From: Bryobacterales bacterium
GTDB taxonomy: Bacteria > Acidobacteriota > Terriglobia > Bryobacterales > Bryobacteraceae
Length of the DNA: 64,000 nucleotides
NCBI GenBank assembly: GCA_016789905.1
Contig: JAEUQC010000087.1
Coordinates: 17,230-81,229, forward strand
Direction: 5' to 3'
Shown in pieces: positions 7,993 to 16,347 of this stretch. Made by a program: the position numbers and the translations under genes. The notes beneath the pieces were generated by a model. It saw nothing but the letters and a program-made list of their open reading frames with translations, made no database searches and had not been told where the DNA came from. Within the stretch, counting starts at the first letter, position 1. The number at the start of each line of letters is the position of its first letter.

Positions 7993-10763
7993 TTCGTAAT
8001 GACCTCGTCCAAGTTCAAAATCATGTTCGTAACCGCCGAATAGGCCGCCAATTCCGCCACCGGGACTTTTGCATCCACCGGCGCCGCCCCCACCGCCAAC
8101 AACTCCCGAGCCGCCCCCACCTCTTCTGAATAGGCAGCCAGCATCCGCGTGTATGTGGCCACCAGCGTTTCGGTCTCCATCGCCTCCGGCGCCCGCCCCG
8201 TTGCCAATCGAAACGCATAGCCAACTCGTGCGGCAGGCGTCGTCCCGCCCTCGCGGTAGGCTCGCTCCGCCAGCTTCCGCGACGCTTCCACAAAGATCGG
8301 ATCGTTCAGCAAAGTGAGCGCCTGCAGCGGCGTATTCGTCGTCGAGCGTTTCACAATGCAGAACTCCCTATCCGGCGCGTCAAACACGGTCATCGTCGGA
8401 TGCGGAACGGTTCGTTTCCAGAAAGTGTACAGGCTCCGCCGGTGCAGCCCGTCGCCTTTGCTCTCCACCCATCGCGTTCCTGGATAGTCAGCCGCCACCA
8501 CAATGCCCTTATACAAATCCTTCGTCTGATACGGAAACACCGAGGGCCCGCCAGTCTGTTCCTTCAACAGACCAGCCAGCAACAGACTCTGATCCCGCAT
8601 CACCTCCGCCGGCAGCCGGAACCGCGGCCCCCGCGCCAGCAGCCGGTTCTCCGGATCTCTCGCGTAGCTTCCCGCCGCATCCTGCCGGTACGTCTGCGAC
8701 AGCACCATCTTCGTCAATAGCGCCTTCACATCCCAACCCGAATCTACAAATTCCCGCGCCAGCCAATCCAGCATTTCCGGATGGCTCGGATACTCGCCCT
8801 GCAGCCCAAAGTTCTCGCTCGTCTTCACCAGCCCGATTCCGAACAACTGCTGCCAGAACCGGTTTACCACCACCCGTGACGTCAACGGATGATCCGCCTT
8901 CGTCAGCCACTGCGCCAGCCCGAGCCGGTTCTTCGGCGCCCCTGCAGGCCATGCCCCCAGCAGATGCTCCGGCACCCCCGGTTCCACGGCCTCGCCCGGC
9001 GTGTTGTACTGCCCGCGCAGCAACACGTGCGTCTGGCGCGGCTTGCCCGGCAACTCTTCCATCACCATCACCGTCGCCACGTTCCGCGCCACCGCCAGAC
9101 GCTGCTCCCGCAGCGTTTCCAGCGCCACATCCGCCATCTTCAAACCCGCCACCGTGCGAATCTCCGCCGGGGTCAACGTGCGGGTCCAAACCTGCCCGTT
9201 CTCAATCCCGTTCAGCCGGAACTTCGTCTGCTGTGGCTTGTCGGACTTCGCATCCGGCATCGCCAGCCCATCGTGAATAATCCGTGTCGGCACTTCCCGC
9301 CCGTCCACAAAGAAGCGAACCCACGCGGCATACGCCCGCATCGCCTCCGGCGCGCTCTTCGCGCCTTCATAAATCACCGTCACATGCCGTTCCACGCCCG
9401 CCGTCAGTCCCGCCCCCTCCGTCGCCACGCGAATCGAATACGCCGGCAGCCGGTCCGCAAACCGAAACTCCATCTCGCCCTTCTCCAGCCGGATGTCGAT
9501 CCCCCGCCCAAAGGTCGTCGCCGCCATATTCCGCGAGTAATCAATCGAACTCACCAGCACCGCATCCGCCCCGCCCTTCACCCGGAACGCGAACGTCACC
9601 GGCTCGTGCTTGGATATAGGCACGGCTTTATCCGCCGCGAGCGCCATCCCGCCCGCCATTTCCACCGGGGCCACGGCGCTCTCTTTTCGCTTATGCTTCG
9701 CGATCGCCTTGTCCAACAACGCCATCCGCGCCGATTCCGCCGCCGTCGGCGCCTGCAACATCGGCACCGCGTTGGCCACCCGCCCGTCCTCCCCAAACTC
9801 CGGCACATTGTTGAAGAACGCGAACAGCTTGTAGTGGTCCTTCTGCGTCACCGGATCGTACTTGTGGTCGTGGCACTTGGCGCACTCTAGTGTCAACCCA
9901 AGCCACGCCATCCCCAGCGTCCGCACCCGGTCGGCGACATATTCCACGCGGTACTCTTCCTCAATAATCCCGCCCTCGGAATTGATCACGTGATTCCGTC
10001 CGAACCCCGTCGCAATGCGCTGCTCCAAAGTCGGCTTCGGTAGCAAATCGCCCGCCAACTGCTCCGTAATGAACCGGTCATAGGGCATGTTCGCGTTGAA
10101 CGCTTGGATCACCCAATCGCGCCACCGCCACATCTCCCGCGACGAATCATTGTTGAACCCATGCGTATCGGCATACCGCGCCACGTCCAGCCAATCCATC
10201 GCCATCCGTTCCCCGTACCTAGGCGAAGCCAGTAGCCGTTTCACGGCCGACTCAAATGCCTTTTCGCCGTTCTTCTTCGCGTCGTTGACGAACGAAACTA
10301 ATTCCGCCGGCGTCGGCGGCAACCCGGTCAAATCCAGCGAAACGCGCCGCAGCCACACCCCCGGCGCCGCCGGTCCATTCGGTTTCATCCCCTCCGCCGC
10401 CAACCGCGTCCGCACAAACGAATCAATCGAGCTGCCCGCCGTTCGTTCCGGCGGTATAAACGCCCAATGTTGCGAATATCGTCCGCCCTCGGCCACCCAG
10501 CGCTGCAATGTCGCAATCTGCCCCGCGTTCAATTTCCGATTCGCCGCCGCCGGCGGCATCGTGCCATTCGCGACTCGCGCCATCACCCGGTCCAGCGGCG
10601 CCCCCGCCACATCCAACCGCAGCCCCGCCATCCGCTTCTTGTCGTCCTGTCCATGGCAGTGAAAGCAGTTCTCCGAAAGGATCGGCCGAACGTCGCGCCC
10701 ATAGTCCAATCGCTTCTCTTGAGCGAGCGCGCAAACCGCCACAAAAAACAGGAGACGAAGCAT
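7989..10763 (-). CDS. PSD1-family protein with N-terminal cytochrome c-like domain (pair 1)
   Basis: A 924-residue exported protein. A signal peptide (residues 1-14) is followed by a PSCyt1 haem-binding region with CxxCH at residues 33-37 (CFHCH) and a later Met in GTMPPAA as possible distal ligand. Next comes a DUF1549 (PSCyt2) region with ECAKCHDHKYDP, a second CxxCH. A central section resembles a LamG/concanavalin-type domain. The C-terminal DUF1553 (PSD1) part includes NRLGLAQWLTKADHPLTSRVVVNRFWQQLFG and STTNTPLQALTLLND. It is probably a periplasmic haem protein working with the DUF1501 partner that overlaps its 3' end. Of the three PSD1 proteins in the window it is the only one with the extra N-terminal haem domain. 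Confidence 0.92.
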   Translation of the reverse strand: MLRLLFFVAVCALAQEKRLDYGRDVRPILSENCFHCHGQDDKKRMAGLRLDVAGAPLDRVMARVANGTMPPAAANRKLNAGQIATLQRWVAEGGRYSQHWAFIPPERTAGSSIDSFVRTRLAAEGMKPNGPAAPGVWLRRVSLDLTGLPPTPAELVSFVNDAKKNGEKAFESAVKRLLASPRYGERMAMDWLDVARYADTHGFNNDSSREMWRWRDWVIQAFNANMPYDRFITEQLAGDLLPKPTLEQRIATGFGRNHVINSEGGIIEEEYRVEYVADRVRTLGMAWLGLTLECAKCHDHKYDPVTQKDHYKLFAFFNNVPEFGEDGRVANAVPMLQAPTAAESARMALLDKAIAKHKRKESAVAPVEMAGGMALAADKAVPISKHEPVTFAFRVKGGADAVLVSSIDYSRNMAATTFGRGIDIRLEKGEMEFRFADRLPAYSIRVATEGAGLTAGVERHVTVIYEGAKSAPEAMRAYAAWVRFFVDGREVPTRIIHDGLAMPDAKSDKPQQTKFRLNGIENGQVWTRTLTPAEIRTVAGLKMADVALETLREQRLAVARNVATVMVMEELPGKPRQTHVLLRGQYNTPGEAVEPGVPEHLLGAWPAGAPKNRLGLAQWLTKADHPLTSRVVVNRFWQQLFGIGLVKTSENFGLQGEYPSHPEMLDWLAREFVDSGWDVKALLTKMVLSQTYRQDAAGSYARDPENRLLARGPRFRLPAEVMRDQSLLLAGLLKEQTGGPSVFPYQTKDLYKGIVVAADYPGTRWVESKGDGLHRRSLYTFWKRTVPHPTMTVFDAPDREFCIVKRSTTNTPLQALTLLNDPIFVEASRKLAERAYREGGTTPAARVGYAFRLATGRAPEAMETETLVATYTRMLAAYSEEVGAARELLAVGAAPVDAKVPVAELAAYSAVTNMILNLDEVITK

Positions 10764-10809
10764 ACAGACTCATAATAACGGCCCCATACGTCATCATGAA
10801 AAGATACGT

Positions 10810-11571
10810 ATGAAAACCTGGAAGTTGACGCTCGAATACGATGGCACCAAATACAGCGGCTGGCAGGAGCAGAACAACGCCCGCACTGTCGCCGGATCCT
10901 TGCGTGGCGCCATCGAAGATTTCCTTCAAACACCCATTGAGCTAATGGGCGCCGGCCGCACCGACGCCGGTGTCCACGCTCTCGGCCAGGTTGCCCACGT
11001 CAAACTCCGCCGCTCTGATCGCCGTCACCCCCGATACGATCCTTCCCGGCTCCTCGCTGAATGGAACGACCGTCTTCCCTCCGACATAGCGATCCTCGAC
11101 ATCGAAGAAGCGCCCGTCAATTTTCACGCCCGCCACTCCGCAACGGCTAGAACCTACCTTTACCAAATCTCCACCCGCAAAACGGCCTTCCACAAGCGGC
11201 ATGTTTGGTGGATCAAAGACGAGCTAAACATCGGAGCCATGAAAGGGGCCGCCGCGAAATTCGCCGGCCGCCACGATTTTGTCCGCTTCGCCCAGAAGGA
11301 TCCGTCAAGGCCGAACGACTCCACCATCGTCCACGTGAACCACGCCGAGGTGAACGAGGACGATCACATGATTGTTTTCCGTATTGACGCGAGTCACTTT
11401 TTGTGGCGAATGGTCCGCCGTCTAGTTGGCGTGACGGTCAAGGTCGGCCTTGGCGAAGTCTCACAGGATGAACTCGATCAACTCTTGGAAGGGAAGGGCA
11501 GCGCCAAACTCGACATCGCCGCCTGGACCGCCCCCGCCGCCGGCCTCTTCCTCGAATCCATCCATTATTAA
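10810..11571 (+). CDS. truA: tRNA pseudouridine(38-40) synthase TruA
   Basis: A 253-residue protein of normal TruA length. The catalytic Asp52 lies in GRTDAGVHALGQ, the family signature. Other conserved blocks are LTLEYDGTKYSGWQ at the start, NFHARHSATARTYLYQI, and FLWRMVRRLVGVTVKVG near the end. It isomerises uridines 38-40 in the anticodon arm of tRNAs. The ATG at 10810 has a weak AAAAG upstream. It is divergent from the PSD1-type gene, with 46 bases between. Its stop codon lies inside a palindromic repeat (see 11567-11595). Confidence 0.97.
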   Translation: MKTWKLTLEYDGTKYSGWQEQNNARTVAGSLRGAIEDFLQTPIELMGAGRTDAGVHALGQVAHVKLRRSDRRHPRYDPSRLLAEWNDRLPSDIAILDIEEAPVNFHARHSATARTYLYQISTRKTAFHKRHVWWIKDELNIGAMKGAAAKFAGRHDFVRFAQKDPSRPNDSTIVHVNHAEVNEDDHMIVFRIDASHFLWRMVRRLVGVTVKVGLGEVSQDELDQLLEGKGSAKLDIAAWTAPAAGLFLESIHY

Positions 11572-11595
11572 ATTGGTGCCAAGCGCCAATTTAAT
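11567..11595. repeat. Palindromic repeat element, copy 1 (possible terminator)
   Basis: A 29-base perfect palindrome: arms ATTAAATTGG and CCAATTTAAT around TGCCAAGCG. It begins inside the truA stop region, so a stem-loop would form right at the end of the mRNA. A second, imperfect copy lies 110 bases downstream. There is no long U-tract, so a termination role is only possible. Confidence 0.6.
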
Positions 11596-11676
11596 CCAAT
11601 CTCTACGAAAATAACGGATTCAGTGGCGCAAACTGCCCTCAAAGCGCCCTTTTCGCCTTCACCGCCCTCCTCAAAC

Positions 11677-11705
11677 ATTAAAATGGTGCCAAGCGCCTAT
11701 TTAAT
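11677..11705. repeat. Palindromic repeat element, copy 2
   Basis: Same layout as copy 1 with arms ATTAAAATGG and CCTATTTAAT, two arm mismatches, and an identical TGCCAAGCG loop. The spacer between the copies (11596-11676) holds no gene. This copy ends 45 bases before the nucleotidyltransferase start. Confidence 0.6.
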
Positions 11706-11750
11706 CTTTTCGCCAGGAATACTCCGAGGCCAACCGGCCCCAACAAAACC

Positions 11751-12440
11751 ATGTTCACCCCGGAACAACGCGCCAAACTCCGCTCCGCGCTTCTCGAACG
11801 CGCCGCCTCCGACCCCCGTATCACCGCCGCTGCCATCACCGGTTCCGCCGCCATCAACAAAGAGGACCGCTGGTCCGACATCGACCTCGCCTTCGCCATC
11901 TCCTCCAACGTCGACGAAGCCCTCACCGACTGGACCACCCATCTCACCAACGACCACGGCGCCGTCCACCATCTCGACATGCACTTCGGCCTTTGGACCT
12001 ACCGCGTCTTCCTCCTCCCCGGCGCCCTCCAAGTCGACCTCGCCTTCGTCCCCGCCGCCGATTTCCGCGCCCTCTCACCCGCCTTCCAAATCGTCTTCGG
12101 AACGGCCAACGAACCCGCCCCTCCCCAGAACCCTGCGCCCGCCACCATCATCGGATTCGGCTGGCTCTACGCCATCCACGCTCGCACGAGCATCGCCCGC
12201 GGACACTCTTGGCAGGCGCAATACATGATCAACGGCCTTCGCGATCAATGGCTCATCCTCGCCTGCCTTCGCCACGGCCTGCCCACCGCCCACGGCCGCG
12301 GGTACGACCTCCTGCCTTTGGCCGAACTCGAACGCTGGCAATCCACCGCCCTCCGCGACACGATCGATGCGTTCTTACGCGAAGCGGCGATGGCCGACGA
12401 AGCCCTCGCCGCTCGTTTAACAGCCGCCCTAACCGAGTAA
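11751..12440 (+). CDS. Nucleotidyltransferase-domain protein
   Basis: A 229-residue protein with a Pol-beta-type nucleotidyltransferase core: GS at residues 31-32 (ITGSAAINKEDRWSDIDLAF) and the two metal-binding acids Asp43 and Asp45. A helical C-terminal half contains GWLYAIHARTSIARGHSWQAQYMINGLRDQWL, as in kanamycin-nucleotidyltransferase-like enzymes. No clear Shine-Dalgarno precedes the ATG. It probably transfers a nucleotide to a small molecule or protein; the target is unknown. Its 3' end overlaps the convergent ald gene by 12 bases. It is preceded by the palindromic repeat pair. Confidence 0.8.
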   Translation: MFTPEQRAKLRSALLERAASDPRITAAAITGSAAINKEDRWSDIDLAFAISSNVDEALTDWTTHLTNDHGAVHHLDMHFGLWTYRVFLLPGALQVDLAFVPAADFRALSPAFQIVFGTANEPAPPQNPAPATIIGFGWLYAIHARTSIARGHSWQAQYMINGLRDQWLILACLRHGLPTAHGRGYDLLPLAELERWQSTALRDTIDAFLREAAMADEALAARLTAALTE

Positions 12441-13544
12441 CCCCGACAACTCCGTATAGACCAACCCCTGCGACTCCGCCACCGCCCGGTACACACACTT
12501 CCCCTTATACGTGTTGATCCCCTCAGCAATGGCTTGGCTCCCCCGCGCCGCCGCCTCCAACCCCTTGTTCGCCAAAGTCAGCAAATACGGCAGCGTCGCG
12601 TTGTTCAACGCAAACGTCGACGTATGCGGCACCGCCGCCGGCATGTTCGACACGCAATAATGCAGCACCGAATCGACATAGTAAATCGGATCCGTATGCG
12701 TTGTCGCCCGAGACGTCTCAAAACACCCACCCTGGTCAATCGCCACATCCACCATCACTGACCCAGGTTTCATGAGCTTGATCATCTCGCGCCGCACCAA
12801 CTTCGGCGCCGCCGCGCCTGGGATCAACACCGCCCCAATCACCAGATCGGCCAGCCGCAGCGACTCGCGAATCGTATGGACATTCGACGCCAGGGTCACC
12901 ACGCCGCCGTTGTAGATATCGTCCAACTCTCGCAGCCGGTTCAAATTCCGGTCAATGATCGTCACATGCGCGCCCATACCGATAGCAATCTTGGCCGCGT
13001 TATTGCCCACAATCCCGCCACCCAGAATCACCACATTCGCCGGCGCTGTTCCCGGCACGCCCCCCAGAAGGATGCCCCGTCCGCCATTGGGCGCCTCCAG
13101 ATACTGCGCGCCAATCTGCACCGACATCCGCCCTGCCACCTCGCTCATCGGGGTCAACAGCGGCAGAGAGCCGTTCTCCTCGCGGATCGTCTCATACGCA
13201 ACTGACGCCGTTCCCGACGTCAACAACGCCTCCGTCAACGCCGGCAGCGGCGCCAGGTGCAAATAGGTGAACAACACCAAGTCCGGCCGCAAATAGCCAA
13301 ACTCCGAAGGCTGCGGCTCCTTCACCTTGATCACCAGATCCGCCCCGCCCCACACGGCGGCGGCGCTGGGCAAAATAGTTGCCCCGGCCTCCACGTACTC
13401 GGCGTCGGAAAGCGAGCTGCCGCGCCCGGCGCCCGTTTCCACTATCACCGTATGGCCCGCTTCCACCAGGGCCGTCACTCCCGCGGGGACAAGTCCAACC
13501 CGGGATTCGTGGTCTTTAACTTCCTTCGGTACTCCTATGGTCAT
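12429..13544 (-). CDS. ald: Alanine dehydrogenase
   Basis: A 371-residue protein of standard Ald length. The N-terminus MTIGVPKEVKDHESRVGLVP is the family signature, followed by VIKVKEPQPSE, the Rossmann segment VILGGGIVGNNAAKIAIGMG with IIDRN, and DVAIDQGGCFETSR. It catalyses NAD-dependent conversion of L-alanine to pyruvate and ammonia in the cytoplasm. It starts 3 bases after the stop of the peptidoglycan-binding protein gene, so the two are probably co-transcribed. Confidence 0.96.
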   Translation of the reverse strand: MTIGVPKEVKDHESRVGLVPAGVTALVEAGHTVIVETGAGRGSSLSDAEYVEAGATILPSAAAVWGGADLVIKVKEPQPSEFGYLRPDLVLFTYLHLAPLPALTEALLTSGTASVAYETIREENGSLPLLTPMSEVAGRMSVQIGAQYLEAPNGGRGILLGGVPGTAPANVVILGGGIVGNNAAKIAIGMGAHVTIIDRNLNRLRELDDIYNGGVVTLASNVHTIRESLRLADLVIGAVLIPGAAAPKLVRREMIKLMKPGSVMVDVAIDQGGCFETSRATTHTDPIYYVDSVLHYCVSNMPAAVPHTSTFALNNATLPYLLTLANKGLEAAARGSQAIAEGINTYKGKCVYRAVAESQGLVYTELSGLLG

Positions 13545-13547
13545 AGC

Positions 13548-14054
13548 TCATGGCTGCACCGGTACGGGGGGCGCTGGCGGGGCCACATTCGCCGTCAGCG
13601 GGTTACGCTTCGGCCCAAGCCCCAACGCGATCAGGGATAGAGAGGTTATCTTCCCCGTCGGCGGCAAATTCTGTTCTTCCTGGAAGCGCTTCAACGCGTC
13701 AATCGTCGCCGCATCCCACGTCCCGGTAGGAGTGGTCTGCAAGAATCCGCGTGTCACTAACGCTTGCTGAATCTCGATATAGCGATCAGTCGTCGGGGCC
13801 TGCTGGCCGTAGTATCGGCGTGCTACCACCGGCTGCGGACTCCGCCCGCGTGCCCGCCCTCGCACATACGTCGTGCGGCCCGTTCTCCGTGCCGGCGGCG
13901 TATAACGCCGCGCTGTCGCCTTTTTTGCGGGAGCCTTCCGCGCGCCCGTACTCCGGGTCACTGGCGCTTTGGCAACAGGTTTCTTCTTCGGCGTGGCTGC
14001 CGCCCAGGTCAATCCAAACCCAAGCAACAGTGCAGCCAACGGGAAAGCAAACAT
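13548..14054 (-). CDS. Secreted peptidoglycan-binding-domain protein
   Basis: A 168-residue protein starting MFAFPLAALLLGFGLTWAAA, a signal peptide. The frame is open further upstream, but an ATG at 14054 fits the signal peptide and avoids overlap with the divergent gene; GTG at 14066 is an alternative. A basic Lys/Arg/Ala/Pro-rich spacer (about residues 22-80) resembles a DNA- or wall-binding tail. The C-terminal domain (about 90-150) is PG_binding_1-like: IEIQQALVTRGFLQTTPTGTW, then ALKRFQEEQNLPPTGKIT. It probably attaches to peptidoglycan in the periplasm. It ends 3 bases before ald. Confidence 0.8.
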   Translation of the reverse strand: MFAFPLAALLLGFGLTWAAATPKKKPVAKAPVTRSTGARKAPAKKATARRYTPPARRTGRTTYVRGRARGRSPQPVVARRYYGQQAPTTDRYIEIQQALVTRGFLQTTPTGTWDAATIDALKRFQEEQNLPPTGKITSLSLIALGLGPKRNPLTANVAPPAPPVPVQP

Positions 14055-14109
14055 TCTGTGCGGCACGCCTTTATCATAACAACTGGTACGTTCCCTGAGG
14101 AGGTGCGCC

Positions 14110-14535
14110 ATGCGCATTGCGTTATTCGTGTTAACAGCCCTGCTCGCCACCGCGCAGGCCCCAACCAAGGACGAAAAAGTCATCGGCCTGCTCAAAGCCA
14201 TGAACATGCAGCCGGTCCTCGAAAATATGATCCAGCAGCAGATGGCCGCCTTCAAGAAAATGGCGCCGCAAGTCCCCGAAAAGCTTTGGGACGAGATTGG
14301 CAAGGAAATGCGCGTAGACGAACTCCTCGAGAAAAGCGCCGTCATCTACAGCACTCATTTCACGGAAGCCGAAATCGACGACATGCTTCGCTTCTACTCC
14401 ACCCCCACCGGCAAGAAAATGCTTGCCAAGCTTCCCGTCATTAGCTCCGAAAGCATGGAGATGGGCCGCCAGTGGGGCACCGCCGCCGCCGCCAGGGTCG
14501 CCGCCCGCCTCAAAGCCGAAGGCCATCTCAAATAA
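14110..14535 (+). CDS. DUF2059 family secreted protein
   Basis: A 141-residue protein with a signal peptide (residues 1-16, MRIALFVLTALLATAQA). GAGG precedes the ATG by about 8 bases. The body resembles the all-helical DUF2059 family: YSTHFTEAEIDDMLRFYSTPTGKKML is its most conserved stretch. The function of the family is not established. It is divergent from the peptidoglycan-binding protein gene, with 55 bases between the two starts. Confidence 0.85.
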   Translation: MRIALFVLTALLATAQAPTKDEKVIGLLKAMNMQPVLENMIQQQMAAFKKMAPQVPEKLWDEIGKEMRVDELLEKSAVIYSTHFTEAEIDDMLRFYSTPTGKKMLAKLPVISSESMEMGRQWGTAAAARVAARLKAEGHLK

Positions 14536-14543
14536 TCAATCTT

Positions 14544-14557
14544 CCCAAAGCTTTTGG
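14544..14557 (+). terminator. Possible weak terminator hairpin
   Basis: CCCAAA and TTTGGG form a 6-bp stem nine bases after the DUF2059 stop codon. There is no U-tract after it, so intrinsic termination is uncertain. Confidence 0.3.
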
Positions 14558-14604
14558 GGCCTCAGACGCGCGCCCGCACTCCAGGCCACCGGCAAACCGG
14601 CAAC

Positions 14605-14624
14605 TATCCTATTGCGGTAGGATA
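14605..14624. promoter_or_regulatory. Palindromic operator before the antitoxin gene
   Basis: A perfect inverted repeat, arms TATCCTA and TAGGATA around a 6-base centre, ends 5 bases before the antitoxin ATG. The right arm contains AGGA, the only Shine-Dalgarno-like motif, so protein binding here would block both transcription and ribosome access. This is the layout expected for autorepression by a ribbon-helix-helix antitoxin. Confidence 0.6.
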
Positions 14625-14629
14625 CTTAT

Positions 14630-14902
14630 ATGCCGCGTGGAAACCCATCACCGAAGCTGGCGATCACCGTGGATCCGGACGTTCATAAGCGCATCCTGGC
14701 CGCGGCCGCGGAAGAGGGCGTAAGCCTTTCGGCCTGGATGACGGAGGCAGCGCGGGACGCTCTGAAAATACGGGCCGGCCTGGACGCGGTGGCCGAGTGG
14801 GAAAAGGAGCACGGCGCTTTCACCCACGAAGAACTGAACGAGGCCCGCCGTCGCGTGCGTGCGCAATTCCGGGCGCCGCGAACGATCCGCCGCCCGGCAT
14901 GA
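14630..14902 (+). CDS. Ribbon-helix-helix antitoxin (module 1)
   Basis: A 90-residue protein. The N-terminal half has the ribbon-helix-helix pattern: a short beta strand (LAITVDPDV), a helix (HKRILAAAAEEG), and a second helix starting VSLSAWMTEAARDAL. The C-terminal half is charged and likely wraps the toxin. Its stop overlaps the start of the PIN-domain gene (ATGA), the standard arrangement of type II toxin-antitoxin pairs. It probably binds the operator at 14605-14624. Its strong Arg/Glu content differs from that of most neighbouring genes. Confidence 0.8.
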   Translation: MPRGNPSPKLAITVDPDVHKRILAAAAEEGVSLSAWMTEAARDALKIRAGLDAVAEWEKEHGAFTHEELNEARRRVRAQFRAPRTIRRPA

Positions 14903-15279
14903 GCCGGGTAATCTATGACGCCGGAGTACTCGTGGCGGCCGATCGCGGCGACCGGCGCGTTTGGTTGGAGCACACAGCGCGGCTCATGGAACGCTGCGTT
15001 CCACTGGTCCCCGCGCCCGTGCTGGCTCAAGTTAGCCTGACTGCCCGCCAAGCGCAACTGCGGCGGTTTCTTGCCGGGTGTCACATCGAACCGCTGGGCG
15101 AACGCGATGCTCACTTGGCGGGGAGTCTGCTTGGCAAGAGCAGGACGACCGATGTCGTGGACGCCTCTGTAGTTGCCATCGCGATTCGGTCTCAAGCGGT
15201 CATCATTACGGGAGACGTGGCGGACATGGAGCGGCTGGCGGCCGCTGCCGGCGCGAGAGTGGGCGTGATTGGTCTCTAA
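14899..15279 (+). CDS. PIN-domain toxin (VapC-like, module 1)
   Basis: A 126-residue PIN-domain protein starting ATG at 14899, overlapping the antitoxin stop by 4 bases. Expected acidic residues are visible: Asp7 in IYDAGVL, Asp in TTDVVDASV and Asp in ITGDVADM. The second motif reads APVLAQV, with Gln where many VapC proteins have Glu, as in one PIN subgroup. It is predicted to be an RNase that cleaves RNA when not neutralised by the antitoxin. It appears intact. Confidence 0.82.
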   Translation: MSRVIYDAGVLVAADRGDRRVWLEHTARLMERCVPLVPAPVLAQVSLTARQAQLRRFLAGCHIEPLGERDAHLAGSLLGKSRTTDVVDASVVAIAIRSQAVIITGDVADMERLAAAAGARVGVIGL

Positions 15280-15506
15280 GGTGTCGGCGCTGAACCGACC
15301 TGCCGGCAACCCCGAATCGAAATCCCGGGCCAGTTTCCGGGCCACCCCTGGCGACCCTCAACACCGGCCCACATACCGATTCCCAACTTCGCATCTGCGG
15401 CAACGCCGGTTACCTGTTATGATGCTCCACCGCCCGCCTCAACCTATCGCCTACTGTGTTTTGCGCGATCGGCTATCCGCTACTGTAGTGGGTGAGGAGC
15501 ACCGCC

Positions 15507-15758
15507 TTGAACCTGACAATCAGCCTCCCAGAAGCGGAAGTGCGTGCCTTGGAAGGGAAGGCCAAAGCGCGGGGAATGTCCGCCGAACAATACGCGCTGC
15601 AGGTGCTCGAACGGGACTTAGCTCCAGAGTGGCTCCGCAAGTCTTGGGCAAGCGCTGAGCAGGCCGGGCTAGATCAACTCTCCATGGATGAGATCGAGGC
15701 TGAGATCGCGTCCGCACGGCAAGCCCGCTACCCATCTGGCCCACGCGGCGGCGCATGA
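15507..15758 (+). CDS. Antitoxin-like protein (module 2)
   Basis: An 83-residue protein with a TTG start at 15507; GAGGAG at 15494-15499 is 7 bases upstream and decides this start over the in-frame GTG at 15492. MNLTISLPEAEVRALEGKAKARGMSAEQYALQVLER is partly the short strand plus two helices of ribbon-helix-helix antitoxins (positions 1-36). The C-terminal part is acidic then basic. Its stop overlaps the start of the PIN gene by 4 bases. Because the toxin is interrupted, this antitoxin may be an orphan. Confidence 0.68.
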   Translation: MNLTISLPEAEVRALEGKAKARGMSAEQYALQVLERDLAPEWLRKSWASAEQAGLDQLSMDEIEAEIASARQARYPSGPRGGA

Positions 15759-16168
15759 TCCGTGTGGTGCTCGACACAAACGTCGTGGTGTCGGCACTTC
15801 TCCAACCCCTCGGCCCTCCTGTGCAGGTGCTCCTATTGGCGCTGGATGGCGGCGTGCAGTTGTGCGTCAGCGACCCCATTTTCGCGGAGCATGAGGAAGT
15901 GATTCGCCGGCCTTGACTCCGGCGGACCGAAGAGACGATCCTGTCCGCATTGCAAACGATCAGAACGACAGCCCTGTGGGTCAGACCGTCAGAATGCGTT
16001 CGAGCCTGTTCCGATCCTGACGGCGACGTGTTTCTGGAATGTGCGCAGGCCAGCGGCGCCTCTTACATCGTTACCGGCAACGTGCGCGATTTCCCGCCTC
16101 GTTGGCTTGGCACCGACGTCGTTACACCACGCCGTTTCCTGGAAATCGTCGCCAACAAAGCGCTTTGA
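15755..16168 (+). pseudogene. PIN-domain toxin interrupted by an in-frame TGA (module 2)
   Basis: The frame begins ATG at 15755 (MIRVVLDTNVVVSALL, the start of the COG1569-type PIN toxin family) and meets TGA at 15914-15916 after 53 codons. The same frame is then open to 16168 and continues the family sequence: LECAQASGASYIVTGNVRDFPPRW in two parts and TPRRFLEIVANKAL at the end, including the expected Asp residues. The stop falls where homologues usually carry Arg (RP-x-LRR), so a CGA-to-TGA change is likely. No reason for recoding is visible. The gene is probably inactive. Confidence 0.78.
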
Positions 16169-16347
16169 CCACCCGCGAGGCTAGAACCATAGTTGTCAAT
16201 CGCAATCAACTGTTCGTCGCTTGGTTCGAAGCCTTAACGCCCAAATCCCAAACCACCCTGAGATGGATGTCCCGGGCTCCGCTCCGCCGTTAGTCGGGCT
16301 TTAGCCGTGGACCCCAACTGTTCCTGCGCTCGTAACTTCCCCGAGCG

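Noticed and set aside
14055..14345. N-terminal extension of the peptidoglycan-binding protein
   Set aside because: It would overlap the well-supported divergent DUF2059 gene and place the signal peptide inside the protein.
15914..15916. TGA in the PIN gene as a second selenocysteine codon
   Set aside because: The position is normally Arg in this family, PIN domains have no redox chemistry, and no SECIS-like hairpin was recognised after it. A nonsense mutation is the simpler reading.
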